Assembly: GCF_963665445.1 (NCBI RefSeq)
Contig: NZ_OY762276.1
Coordinates: forward strand, 2,016,001-2,080,000
Reading direction: 5' to 3'
Source of the DNA: an uncultured Desulfobulbus sp.
GTDB lineage: Bacteria > Desulfobacterota > Desulfobulbia > Desulfobulbales > Desulfobulbaceae
Length of the DNA stretch: 64,000 bases
Positions 9,579 through 17,015 of the stretch are shown one piece after another. Under the pieces are notes generated by a model, which ran no database searches, was not told the DNA's origin, and was given only the letters and a program-made list of their open reading frames with translations. The number at the start of each line of letters is the position of its first letter. The first letter of the stretch is position 1. The position numbers were made by a program, and so were the translations under genes.

Positions 9579-10615
9579 TACCAGAACTCCTTGGAACGTT
9601 TGAGCAACAGATAGAAAAAAAAGGGTACCCCGATAAAGGCGGTCACTATGCCAATAGGGACGACCTGAGGAGACCAGAGCGTTCTGCCGATGGTATCGGC
9701 GACAACAACGAGAAGTGCGCCGGTCATGCCGGATGCAGGTAAAAGGAACTGATGATCATTTCCCATGACCATCCGCGTAATATGAGGGGCGACAAGTCCC
9801 ACAAAACCGATAACGCCAATGAAGCAGATGCTCCCGGCCGTTATCAGAGAGGCCGCCATCACCCCCCACATTCTCAATGATTCCACAGGAACACCGAGGC
9901 TGAGGGCTGATTCGTCGCCAAGAGCGAGAAGGTTGAAATCCCATGCACGCCAGAAAAGAAAAGGCATGGGCAAAAAGACCATGATCGCGGCAAAGCCGAT
10001 TTCCGGCCAGCCCACTTTGGAAAGGCTGCCAAAAAACCAGAAGACTATCTCATAGACCTGTTCTTTGGTGCCCATGTACTGCATGAGAGAGGTCAAGGCG
10101 GAAAAGAGGAACATCTGAGCGATACCGGTGAGGATCATGGTCTCAGAGGAGGCTCGGCGCATCCTGGCAACGGCAAGAATGAAGACGGCCGAAAACAGGG
10201 CGCAAACAAAGGCCCCCATGGCAATTCGCCAACTGTGGAGGTGGCCAGCGAAAAAAAGCATGGAGCTCACAGCTCCAAAACCGGCGGCGGAACCGATGCC
10301 AAGGGTGTAGGGAGAAGCCAGGGGATTGCGTAGAACTGCCTGAAAAACGGTCCCGGACAGTCCCAGCCCACAACCAACCAGCACAGCCATGAGTACCCTG
10401 GGCAGACGCAACTGCCAGATAATCGCCTGGCTGCGGTCATCGCCCTCACCGAGCAATGCGGCAATTATCTCGTTCAGATGGATACCGGAAGCCCCAACGG
10501 CGAGCCCTACCACAATCGCACTGAGCAGTAACAGCAAAGCTAGAGCCAGCAGAGACCACCGCAGTTTGGACTTGACGCTGTACTCCCGATAAACAAATCC
10601 TCCCCCGTCGCTCAT
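9578..10615 (-). CDS. FecCD-family ABC permease (BtuC-like)
   Basis: 345 residues with about ten hydrophobic segments. The FecCD landmarks LRLPRVLMAVLVGCGLGLSG, RNPLASPYTLGIGSAAGFGA and GFVGLVAPHITRMV are clear. It forms the inner-membrane channel for the cargo delivered by the binding protein encoded upstream. The ATG overlaps the stop of that gene by four bases. Nothing in the sequence distinguishes cobalamin from siderophore- or metallophore-type substrates. Confidence 0.9.
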   Translation of the reverse strand: MSDGGGFVYREYSVKSKLRWSLLALALLLLLSAIVVGLAVGASGIHLNEIIAALLGEGDDRSQAIIWQLRLPRVLMAVLVGCGLGLSGTVFQAVLRNPLASPYTLGIGSAAGFGAVSSMLFFAGHLHSWRIAMGAFVCALFSAVFILAVARMRRASSETMILTGIAQMFLFSALTSLMQYMGTKEQVYEIVFWFFGSLSKVGWPEIGFAAIMVFLPMPFLFWRAWDFNLLALGDESALSLGVPVESLRMWGVMAASLITAGSICFIGVIGFVGLVAPHITRMVMGNDHQFLLPASGMTGALLVVVADTIGRTLWSPQVVPIGIVTAFIGVPFFFYLLLKRSKEFW

Positions 10616-11667
10616 TGATTCTTTTCACCATTATCAGCAGACACATACACACCCTGATAGCTCAGCCCATGAAACAATTGCAGGTACTCCCGGTGCAGGG
10701 TTTCGGGAGAAATACTAGGTCGCATCTCCGGGTGCAACCAGCTCGCAAGGTAGGCGATGCCGATAATGGCACGGGGGCCGGTCCAGATGGCACCGTCGAT
10801 GACATGCACGCGTCCCTGGGCAACAGCCCTGATATGCGGCCAGGCTGGGCGATGCATGATTGCTGCTCGCAGAAGGTTATAGGGCGATGCGTCTTTCTGC
10901 GCATACCCATTGCCCTGGGCAAAGGCCTTGATGACCACCTCTGGGTTCATCGCGACTACCCATTCCGGGGTGACACGTGGAAAAGGGATGCTCGAAGAGG
11001 AGGAAATACTGCGTCCGCCTGCCAGTTCGCACATTACATGACCACCGGAGCCTGGTCCGACCGTCTGGAGATCGGTGTAATTTTCCAGATACACCTCCGG
11101 TCGCTCGGATGAGGCGGCAACAGCTGCGCGGATCTTTGCAAACTGGCTGTGATGCCAATCCGTGAACCGTTTGGCCTCCTCTTCTTTGCCCAGCACCTGT
11201 CCCAGGATCTGCACCTCACTCTCTAGGGTTGCGATACGGTAAAAATCGAGGCGCAGCATGACAACACCTAACTGCCTGAGTTTATTTTCCACGCTTGCAT
11301 CCGGATTCCCGCCATAGGCAATGATGAGATCCGGTGCAAGGGCGGCAATGACTTCCAGGTTCAGTTCATTCCATTTACCGACCTTGGGCCGATGAGCCAG
11401 CTCGCCCCAGAAGGGAGCCTCGCCAACAATATCGGAAAAAACGCCGACAACCCGGTCTTCAGCTTTCAGGATTCGCAGCACTTCCAGGCAGTCTGAGTTG
11501 ATCGCGACGATTCGCCGCACTGGCTGGGGAATCAAAACCGTCTTTCCGGTCGCGTCTATGACATTCAGGGCAGAGCCCCAAGCCATTGCGCCTTCGAGCA
11601 ACAGAAAAAAACAAACACTAAGCAGGCAGGTCCACAACCTGTACTGAACCAAACTTCGAGCTATCAC
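10612..11667 (-). CDS. Periplasmic metal/corrinoid-binding protein (BtuF/FepB-like)
   Basis: 351 residues. A signal peptide covers roughly residues 1-32, with a hydrophobic core LLSVCFFLLLEGAMAWGSA. The class III binding-protein fold follows: PVRRIVAINSDCLEVLRIL, then LEVIAALAPDLIIAYGG, and VHVIDGAIWTGPRA near the end. The start is two bases after the stop of the TonB-receptor gene. It passes cargo from the outer-membrane receptor to the FecCD permease. Confidence 0.88.
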   Translation of the reverse strand: MIARSLVQYRLWTCLLSVCFFLLLEGAMAWGSALNVIDATGKTVLIPQPVRRIVAINSDCLEVLRILKAEDRVVGVFSDIVGEAPFWGELAHRPKVGKWNELNLEVIAALAPDLIIAYGGNPDASVENKLRQLGVVMLRLDFYRIATLESEVQILGQVLGKEEEAKRFTDWHHSQFAKIRAAVAASSERPEVYLENYTDLQTVGPGSGGHVMCELAGGRSISSSSSIPFPRVTPEWVVAMNPEVVIKAFAQGNGYAQKDASPYNLLRAAIMHRPAWPHIRAVAQGRVHVIDGAIWTGPRAIIGIAYLASWLHPEMRPSISPETLHREYLQLFHGLSYQGVYVSADNGEKNQ

Positions 11668-11669
11668 GC

Positions 11670-13856
11670 TTAATACCGAAGAGTCAGTTCAACGAAAAAG
11701 GTCCGGCAATCGGTCTTGTAATACTCGTAATATTCCTCATCGAGAATGTTATCGACCGAGAAGGATATATCCACCCATTCACGTGGCGACACCGTTACCT
11801 TGGCATCCAGGAAAAAGGCCGGCTCATAGGTTCCATAAACACCATCCACCGTATCGTCGTCCAGTTTGCTGTAATAACGGCCAACAAGGCTCCCTTTTAC
11901 CCACTGGTACCGGGTGTCCATCCCGAGATTCCATGCCGTTCTTGGAATACCTTCAACCCTTTTCCCCTCTGTGGACGGGTCTGTGGGATTATCGGTGATT
12001 TTGGCATCGGTATACGTAAAATTTCCCCAGACCGAGAGCCAGTCGGTAAACGTATGCGAGGCCTCGATTTCAACCCCCTGCGTGCGTGCCTTGCCGGCAT
12101 TGATCCGGGTTTTGGTGCTACCAACGGTTTGATAGTAAATCAAATCATCAATATCGTTATAAAACCCTGTCAGTGACACCCGAGTTTTCCGATCAAAGAA
12201 ATACTGGTCAACGCCCATTTCATAGCTCCAGACGGTCTCAGGTTCCAAATCCGGGTTGCTCTGGTAGGTTGTGGAGCCGGAAACCCAGCTACGGTACAGC
12301 TCGTACAGGGTCGGGGCACGAAAGGCATGTCCCACAGAAGAACGCAAGGTGGTATTCGATCCAAGCTTCCATGCTGCGCCAACTTTTGGGCTTATCGCCG
12401 AATCCGTATTGCTGTCGTAGGAAACCAGTGCGCCGGGTACCCCTGAAGCACCGTCGGTGACCTTCCAGGCATCGTAGCGAACCCCAAGATAGAGGGTAAA
12501 AGGATCGGTTACCTGCCATTCGTCCTGGGCAAAAAGTGCCCATGTCTCCGCTTGCCCCCCGGAATAGAAGGTGCTCGCGCTTCGACCGGCATAACTGCGA
12601 TACGAGGGAACGGTGTAATCGTTTGTATCGGAATCGTCGGTGCGGAAGGCGGAGCCAAGGGTGAGCAGGTGGGATTCACCAAGAGGTATGTTTCCGCGTA
12701 ACTCACCAAACCAACTTTCATTCTCACTGATTTTCAACGACCCCGGTGAAGAGTAATAATCGGCTGTTCCAGATCCGGTTTCAAGGGTATAGCGGTCATC
12801 GGACTGTACGGTGCCAAACTGTGCATGCACCTCCACCGGGCCCAACAGTTCTTTTACGGCCATCGTAAAGGTGTCGGTGTCGTTTCTCCCGATACCGGTG
12901 GAGGCAATAAAATCGTTGGGTTGGAAAGAAGCGCGCAGGCTGGGACCAACAATGGCGGAACTCGTTGCGTCACCATAGGTCCCCATGTAAGAGTGGGGGG
13001 CTCCATAATCGTATTCATGCCGACCGGAAACAGCGGTGAACGCCAGATTACCGGTTTCGGAATAATCGAGGCTGAGTTTGCCGTTCAGATTCTGGTGCAG
13101 CGCGCCATTATCGCCCTTATCGCCGACCACCCATTTGGTGGGATTGCCACTGGCATCATCCATCGGATAGCCGCCGGTAACATTGCCGACACTGGTAGCA
13201 ATTGATCTGAGCACCGGAGTCGTTGGATAGCCGTCCGTGCTCTCCTCTTCATATCCGAGTTGGACGCTCAGTTTGTCCCAAAATCGATCACCTGCACTGA
13301 TATGATAGCGGGCAGTATTGTTCGCCCCGTACCCAGCCCCTGTTTCAAGTTCGAATTTTTTCGGGGTCTGGGTGATGATGTTAATCACCCCGCCCATGGC
13401 ATTGCCGCCGTACAACGCCGATGCCGCACCTCGTACCACTTCGATGCGCTCAATATTGTTGACCGGTAAGGTTCCCCACTCAACACTGCCACCATACGCA
13501 TCATTGAGGGGCTGGCCATCGAGTAAAACCAGGGTGTATTGGTCTCCCTTGAATCCTCGCAGGGAAACCGAAGGAGTGGAATCCATCATTCCTTTTGTCC
13601 TTTTGGCAAAGACACCGGGAACGCTTCTCAACGCCTCATCCACGGTTTTGACATTTTGTTTTTTCAAGTCATCACGATTGATGACCGTAATGCTTGCAGG
13701 TATATCCTCGATCATTTTCTCGGTCTTGGTCGCCGTGACCACCACCTCATCCAGTTCAACGGCTTTTTCTTGATCTGCCGCGATGCCAGGTCGCACCACG
13801 ACCGCACCTGCTGATAATGCGAGCAACAACAGTCTCGCGCATCTTTTAGTCTGCAT
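11670..13856 (-). CDS. TonB-dependent outer-membrane receptor (BtuB/CirA-like)
   Basis: 728 residues from ATG 13856, which has GGGGGG six bases upstream; an in-frame ATG at 13877 is the alternative. The signal peptide MQTKRCARLLLLALSAGAVV leads to the TonB box region (ELDEVVVTATK), the plug domain (SVSLRGFKGDQYTLVLLDGQ and IERIEVVRGAASALYGGNA) and a long beta-barrel. The C-terminus ends in an aromatic residue pattern (VELTLRY) typical of barrel proteins. It is the first gene of the uptake operon. No TonB or ExbBD gene is in the window. Confidence 0.9.
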   Translation of the reverse strand: MQTKRCARLLLLALSAGAVVVRPGIAADQEKAVELDEVVVTATKTEKMIEDIPASITVINRDDLKKQNVKTVDEALRSVPGVFAKRTKGMMDSTPSVSLRGFKGDQYTLVLLDGQPLNDAYGGSVEWGTLPVNNIERIEVVRGAASALYGGNAMGGVINIITQTPKKFELETGAGYGANNTARYHISAGDRFWDKLSVQLGYEEESTDGYPTTPVLRSIATSVGNVTGGYPMDDASGNPTKWVVGDKGDNGALHQNLNGKLSLDYSETGNLAFTAVSGRHEYDYGAPHSYMGTYGDATSSAIVGPSLRASFQPNDFIASTGIGRNDTDTFTMAVKELLGPVEVHAQFGTVQSDDRYTLETGSGTADYYSSPGSLKISENESWFGELRGNIPLGESHLLTLGSAFRTDDSDTNDYTVPSYRSYAGRSASTFYSGGQAETWALFAQDEWQVTDPFTLYLGVRYDAWKVTDGASGVPGALVSYDSNTDSAISPKVGAAWKLGSNTTLRSSVGHAFRAPTLYELYRSWVSGSTTYQSNPDLEPETVWSYEMGVDQYFFDRKTRVSLTGFYNDIDDLIYYQTVGSTKTRINAGKARTQGVEIEASHTFTDWLSVWGNFTYTDAKITDNPTDPSTEGKRVEGIPRTAWNLGMDTRYQWVKGSLVGRYYSKLDDDTVDGVYGTYEPAFFLDAKVTVSPREWVDISFSVDNILDEEYYEYYKTDCRTFFVELTLRY

Positions 13857-14113
13857 TGCATTCCCCCCGAGGTTCATTCAGTTTTCCCTTGTTCCCAGCT
13901 ATCGAGAAAGAAGCATGCTCAAGGTTGTTCCCGCTCCACGCCAGAAGTCACCGTTTCCCTCCTTAGGCGGACGAGACTCGGCATGCGGAAAGTACATGCA
14001 GGCACCCAATCCGGTGAAAATGCTCTTTCTAATGAATCAACTCCAGCTGTTCACAAACCATCTGTTGCCGTGCTCCCTCCTTGCCTAACTTTTGAGAGCG
14101 ACCGACCTTGTCA

Positions 14114-14140
14114 ATAATACGCTTTAAAAATTCGTAACAC
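14114..14140 (-). promoter_or_regulatory. Candidate NikR operator upstream of the uptake operon
   Basis: Read on the minus strand, it is GTGTTAC, a 13-nt spacer, then GTATTAT. The deltaproteobacterial NikR consensus, as I recall it, is GTGTTAC-N13/14-GTAACAC. The first half-site matches 7 of 7 and the second 4 of 7, and the spacer is exact. It overlaps a TTGACA-like hexamer, so binding would be expected to repress. A nikR gene lies at 56301-56711 in the same window. Confidence 0.4.
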
Positions 14141-14165
14141 ATAATGAAAACCAAAAACTTTTTCA

Positions 14166-14213
14166 AGAATTAATTCTTGGTCGAGATATGCTTTTTCACC
14201 GATAGTGAAAATT
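14166..14213. promoter_or_regulatory. Two adjacent palindromes, possible operators
   Basis: CAAGAATTAATTCTTG (14166-14181) is a perfect 16-nt palindrome. TTTTCAC, a 5-nt loop, then GTGAAAA (14195-14213) is a second perfect inverted repeat 13 bp away. Both are in the AT-rich segment about 310-360 bp before the TonB-receptor start. They could be protein-binding sites; the binding factor is unknown. Confidence 0.4.
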
Positions 14214-14415
14214 TAACCAATGCAACCTTAGGCCCTGATTTTTTCAGCGAATTAGCACTTGTGTGAGGGGTTGGCAGATGTGGGGCAGTTCGTCTTCGAT
14301 CATAACTTATAGAGATTAATAAATATTAACCTTCACGGGTGTGTACATGCCGGCTTCAACCCTGACCACGGATGGTTATTGAAATCATCAAAAACCTAAG
14401 GGGGAGGAGAAACGG

Positions 14416-14523
14416 ATGGAAGGAAGTGCAGAAAAAGTATTCGACCTTTTGTGCCTATTGTGGATTCTTCTGGAAAGAGATAGGCCCAAATTCCTAGGCA
14501 GGATCAGAGCACAAATAAAATAG
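14416..14523 (+). CDS. Possible 35-residue membrane peptide
   Basis: ATG 14416 is preceded by GGGGGAGGAG, an excellent ribosome-binding site five bases away. The frame encodes MEGSAEKVFDLLCLLWILLE and 15 further, mostly basic residues, then TAG 14521-14523. The central ten residues are hydrophobic. The stop codon is the last base triplet of the 7-bp target duplication of the neighbouring insertion element, and the same AAAATAG recurs beyond the element, so the reading frame is not altered by the insertion. No homologue is recognised. The strong RBS is the main reason to list it. Confidence 0.35.
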   Translation: MEGSAEKVFDLLCLLWILLERDRPKFLGRIRAQIK

Positions 14524-14609
14524 ACTGGAGTTTGGAGTTTCAGGCTGGCCCGGCCGGAAGGCGATTTTGGGGGGCCAAACTAAAAAAATATAAAAAAATT
14601 ATTGACATA

Positions 14610-14650
14610 GCTGCCGAAATGCGGCAGCCGCGCTTTCCTTAGAAAGCGCG
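14610..14650 (+). promoter_or_regulatory. Tandem hairpins in the transposase leader
   Basis: Two perfect stem-loops follow each other: GCTGCCG/CGGCAGC (14610-14628) and CGCGCTTTC/GAAAGCGCG with a CTTA loop (14629-14650). They lie 41 bp before the transposase ATG. Such leader structures commonly prevent impinging transcription from expressing a transposase. No T-run follows. Confidence 0.5.
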
Positions 14651-14690
14651 GCCTTCAGAAGAGAACAACTTCACTCTTCTGGAGGCCGCC

Positions 14691-16046
14691 ATGGGCAACA
14701 AGGGATATGGCAGTATCCCCGGGACCCTGTTTGAATGTATCACATTCCTTGCCAGGGCTCTACCGGTACGTTCCGTTCCAACCTTTATCGAACTGCTGAT
14801 CGGTGCCATGCTCACCCAGACCGGGTTTGTTACCGGAGCCTGGCTGGCGATCAGACCGCTACGCAGTTGGAGCGCCTATTACAAATGGCTCCAGGATGGC
14901 AAGTGGTCCTGGGTCGCCCTTGGGGTGCAGATGGCCCGGATGGTAGTGACCTTCTTTCCCCAGCTGGTCTGGTTCCTGATCATTGACGACACCTTCGTCT
15001 ACCGGGCTTCCCGAAAGGCGCCGGGAAGCGGAATCTATCACCAGCACGGCAACAAGGCCAATCGACCCCAGTATGCCCGCGGCCAGTGCTGGGTGAGCAT
15101 GGCCCTGTCGGTAACCAGGGGCAAAAAGCACTCGGCGATCCCTTTGCTCTCCCGGCTGATGCGCACCGACGGCAACACCGGCAAGCTCGATGCGGCGAAG
15201 GTCCTGCTCAGAACCGTAGCACGGGTGTTCACCGGCAAAAAGGTCTGTCTCCTAGTGGACAGCTGGTATATGAAGTACCCTTTGATCGCCTTTGTCCTGG
15301 CCCTTGGCTTTCAGGTGATCGGCCAGGTCCGACGGGATACGGCGCTGTACGCGCTTCCAGTGGCCACCGGCAAACGGGGGCGGCCGGCCAAGTATGGCGC
15401 CAAATACACCCCGGATGAGGTTGCTCTTTTGCCGGAGGTACGCCATTGGCTGTTCCTCTACGGCAAGTGGCAATGGGTACGCTACCGGAGTGCTGTCTGC
15501 CTGGCTAAATTCCTTCGCGGCCATCGGGTCAGGGCCGTGTGGATGCAGTTCGAAGACGAGGATGGCAAGCTCAGTAAGCCACGCCTGCTCATCTCCACCA
15601 ACAGTCAGCTGAGTGCAGACGAGGTGTTCAAGTTCTACGCCCGCCGCTGGGCCATCGAAGACCTCTTCAACCAGATGAAGAACGGTTGGGGCTGGCGCGA
15701 GGCCTGGCAGCAGTCCCGCCAAGTGCTGCACCGCTGGACTCAGATCCTTTCGGCCGCCTATGCCCTGCCGCAACTGCTGAGCATGTATTGCAGCGAGCAG
15801 ATGCACGGACTGCTGCAACTGACGCCATGGCGGAAAAAGGCCCCGGTGACCGCCGGCCAGATTCGCTTGGGACTACGGATGTTTTTCAGCCATGTCCGGG
15901 TTCGGGACTGGTGGAACCCGACATGCCGAAAATTCGAACCCGGTTCACCCCTTGGGAAATCGGGCAATACTGCCGATTCAGGAAAAAAGTCCAGGAAACG
16001 GAGAAAAAGGAACAATAGGGTAACTCATCCGGCACCGCCATCGTGA
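14691..16046 (+). CDS. IS701-like DDE transposase
   Basis: 451 residues, full length for a DDE superfamily endonuclease of the IS701 type. The three catalytic acids are visible in LIIDDTFVYRAS (~residue 104), CLLVDSWYMKYP (~189) and RWAIEDLFNQMK (~325). IYHQHGNKANRPQYARGQCW is the conserved block after the first Asp. The C-terminus is basic (KKSRKRRKRNNR). GGAGG precedes ATG 14691 by five bases. The gene has no internal stops and is bounded by intact element ends. Confidence 0.9.
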   Translation: MGNKGYGSIPGTLFECITFLARALPVRSVPTFIELLIGAMLTQTGFVTGAWLAIRPLRSWSAYYKWLQDGKWSWVALGVQMARMVVTFFPQLVWFLIIDDTFVYRASRKAPGSGIYHQHGNKANRPQYARGQCWVSMALSVTRGKKHSAIPLLSRLMRTDGNTGKLDAAKVLLRTVARVFTGKKVCLLVDSWYMKYPLIAFVLALGFQVIGQVRRDTALYALPVATGKRGRPAKYGAKYTPDEVALLPEVRHWLFLYGKWQWVRYRSAVCLAKFLRGHRVRAVWMQFEDEDGKLSKPRLLISTNSQLSADEVFKFYARRWAIEDLFNQMKNGWGWREAWQQSRQVLHRWTQILSAAYALPQLLSMYCSEQMHGLLQLTPWRKKAPVTAGQIRLGLRMFFSHVRVRDWWNPTCRKFEPGSPLGKSGNTADSGKKSRKRRKRNNRVTHPAPPS

Positions 16047-16091
16047 CGGTGGCTTAACCATGAAACTCCAAACTCCAGTAAAATAGAAACA

Positions 16092-16131
16092 GGCAGTCTC
16101 AATCTATTTTGCGCAGGCAAAGTTTGAGATG
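16092..16131 (+). repeat. Dispersed repeat family 2, copy 1 (split by the IS)
   Basis: Matches 53641-53680 at 31 of 40 positions. Joining the DNA left of the insertion element (to 14523) to the DNA after it extends the match by 30 more bases (23 of 30) starting at CAGAGCA. The core contains an imperfect hairpin in which the TTTTGC and GCAAA regions pair. The insertion element landed within this copy. Confidence 0.6.
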
Positions 16132-16338
16132 TTTCCTGACAAGGAGCTAACCGGCATAAAGGATTTTCCCTGTGTCCTTCCGGGAAATATGCTTCCTTGC
16201 TGGGGTCAATAGGGAATTGATTTGCGGACTTCTCGGCCCAAAGGCCTGTTGATGAGGTACTTTGCCAGGCAATACTTTGAAATGAGATTTTTTCACCGAA
16301 AAGATGAAGATATGGCAGGGGATAAAGTTAGGATGAGA

Positions 16339-16368
16339 AGGTGCCTGATCAGTGGCCGTCAGGCACCT
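16339..16368. terminator. Intrinsic terminator, probably for katA-rbr
   Basis: A perfect 10-bp stem AGGTGCCTGA / TCAGGCACCT has a 10-nt loop. On the plus strand it is followed by CTTTTCT. On the minus strand it lies 40 bp after the rubrerythrin stop and is followed by TCTC. It could end transcripts from both directions. Confidence 0.6.
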
Positions 16369-16407
16369 CTTTTCTAAGGAAATATAACCAGATGAAAGGT
16401 TATATAA

Positions 16408-16989
16408 CTACCAGTTCTCGCCGAGTAATTCAAAATGGGCCCTGGCATGATCACATGCTGGACATTTCTCCGGAGCCCCTTTTCCGGTATGCAGGTATCC
16501 ACAATTGCGACAGCGCCACGTTACCTTCTCGTCACGTGCAAAGACCTTTCCTGCCTTAATATTGTTCATTAAGTCGAGGTAACGCTTTTCATGTTGCTTT
16601 TCCGCTACCGCTATCGCTTCGAAAATACTGGCAATCGCAGTAAATCCTTCTTTGCGGGCAGTTGCTGCGAATTCCGGATACATGACCATGTGCTCATGAT
16701 TCTCGCCAGCTGCAGCCTCAGCCAAATTTTCTTCGGTACTACCTATTACTCCAGCAGGAAAAGCCCCTGAAATCTCTACCTCGCCTCCTTCAAGGAGTTT
16801 GAATAATCGTTTAGCGTGCTCTTTTTCCTGGTTGGCTGTTTCTTCAAAAATAGTGGATATTTGAACATATCCTTCATTTTTTGCCTTTGAAGCAAAAAAT
16901 GTATAACGATTGCGCGCTTGGGATTCTCCACAAAAGGCGGTAAGAATATTTTTTTCAGTCTGGGTTCCCTTTAATGAGCTCAAGGTCAT
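16408..16989 (-). CDS. rbr: Rubrerythrin
   Basis: 193 residues. It is a cytoplasmic non-haem di-iron peroxidase that reduces hydrogen peroxide in anaerobes with electrons from rubredoxin-type partners. The N-terminal ferritin-like domain carries the Glu and His ligands (ENILTAFCGESQARNRY, FEETANQEKEHAKRL, EFAATARKEGF and AVAEKQHEKRY). The C-terminal rubredoxin-like domain has CRNC and CPAC, which bind one iron. It is 26 bp downstream of the catalase gene and presumably shares its transcript. Confidence 0.95.
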   Translation of the reverse strand: MTLSSLKGTQTEKNILTAFCGESQARNRYTFFASKAKNEGYVQISTIFEETANQEKEHAKRLFKLLEGGEVEISGAFPAGVIGSTEENLAEAAAGENHEHMVMYPEFAATARKEGFTAIASIFEAIAVAEKQHEKRYLDLMNNIKAGKVFARDEKVTWRCRNCGYLHTGKGAPEKCPACDHARAHFELLGENW

Positions 16990-17015
16990 TTATCCTCTTG
17001 TTGTTATTTTTGGGT

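Larger units (their letters stand above)
13857..14415. other. Leader/promoter region of the uptake operon
   Basis: About 560 bp without a gene. From the TonB-receptor start outward it holds: a GC-rich leader of about 220 nt with several short inverted repeats but no recognisable cobalamin riboswitch core; a TTGACA-like hexamer on the minus strand near 14112; a NikR-box-like sequence (14114-14140); a perfect 16-nt palindrome (14166-14181); and a second hairpin (14195-14213). The AT-rich part 14110-14220 is the likely promoter region. Nothing is assigned in 14220-14415. Confidence 0.5.
14524..16079 (+). mobile_element. Complete IS701-like insertion sequence
   Basis: 1556 bp bounded by a perfect 19-bp inverted repeat: ACTGGAGTTTGGAGTTTCA at 14524-14542 and its reverse complement at 16061-16079. 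The 7-bp sequence AAAATAG occurs directly outside both ends (14517-14523 and 16080-16086), or 8 bp if the terminal T is counted as host, as expected of a target-site duplication. One transposase gene fills the element. The ends and gene are intact, so this is a recent, probably active insertion. It sits inside a copy of a dispersed repeat. Confidence 0.88.
16080..16407. other. Spacer between the insertion element and rubrerythrin
   Basis: No gene is seen. It holds the right-hand target duplication (16080-16086), the continuation of a dispersed repeat (16092-16131), a strong 10-bp hairpin at 16339-16368 and a small palindrome AGTTATATAACT just beyond the rubrerythrin stop. Confidence 0.6.

Noticed and set aside
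13878..14100. Cobalamin riboswitch in the leader of the TonB-receptor operon
   Set aside because: A B12-box-like string (AGTCTCGTCCGCC on the minus strand) is seen, but the conserved core and the expected order of helices could not be found. A covariance search would decide.
14610..14650. Intrinsic terminator before the transposase gene
   Set aside because: Stems are perfect but no T-run follows; more likely leader structures of the element.
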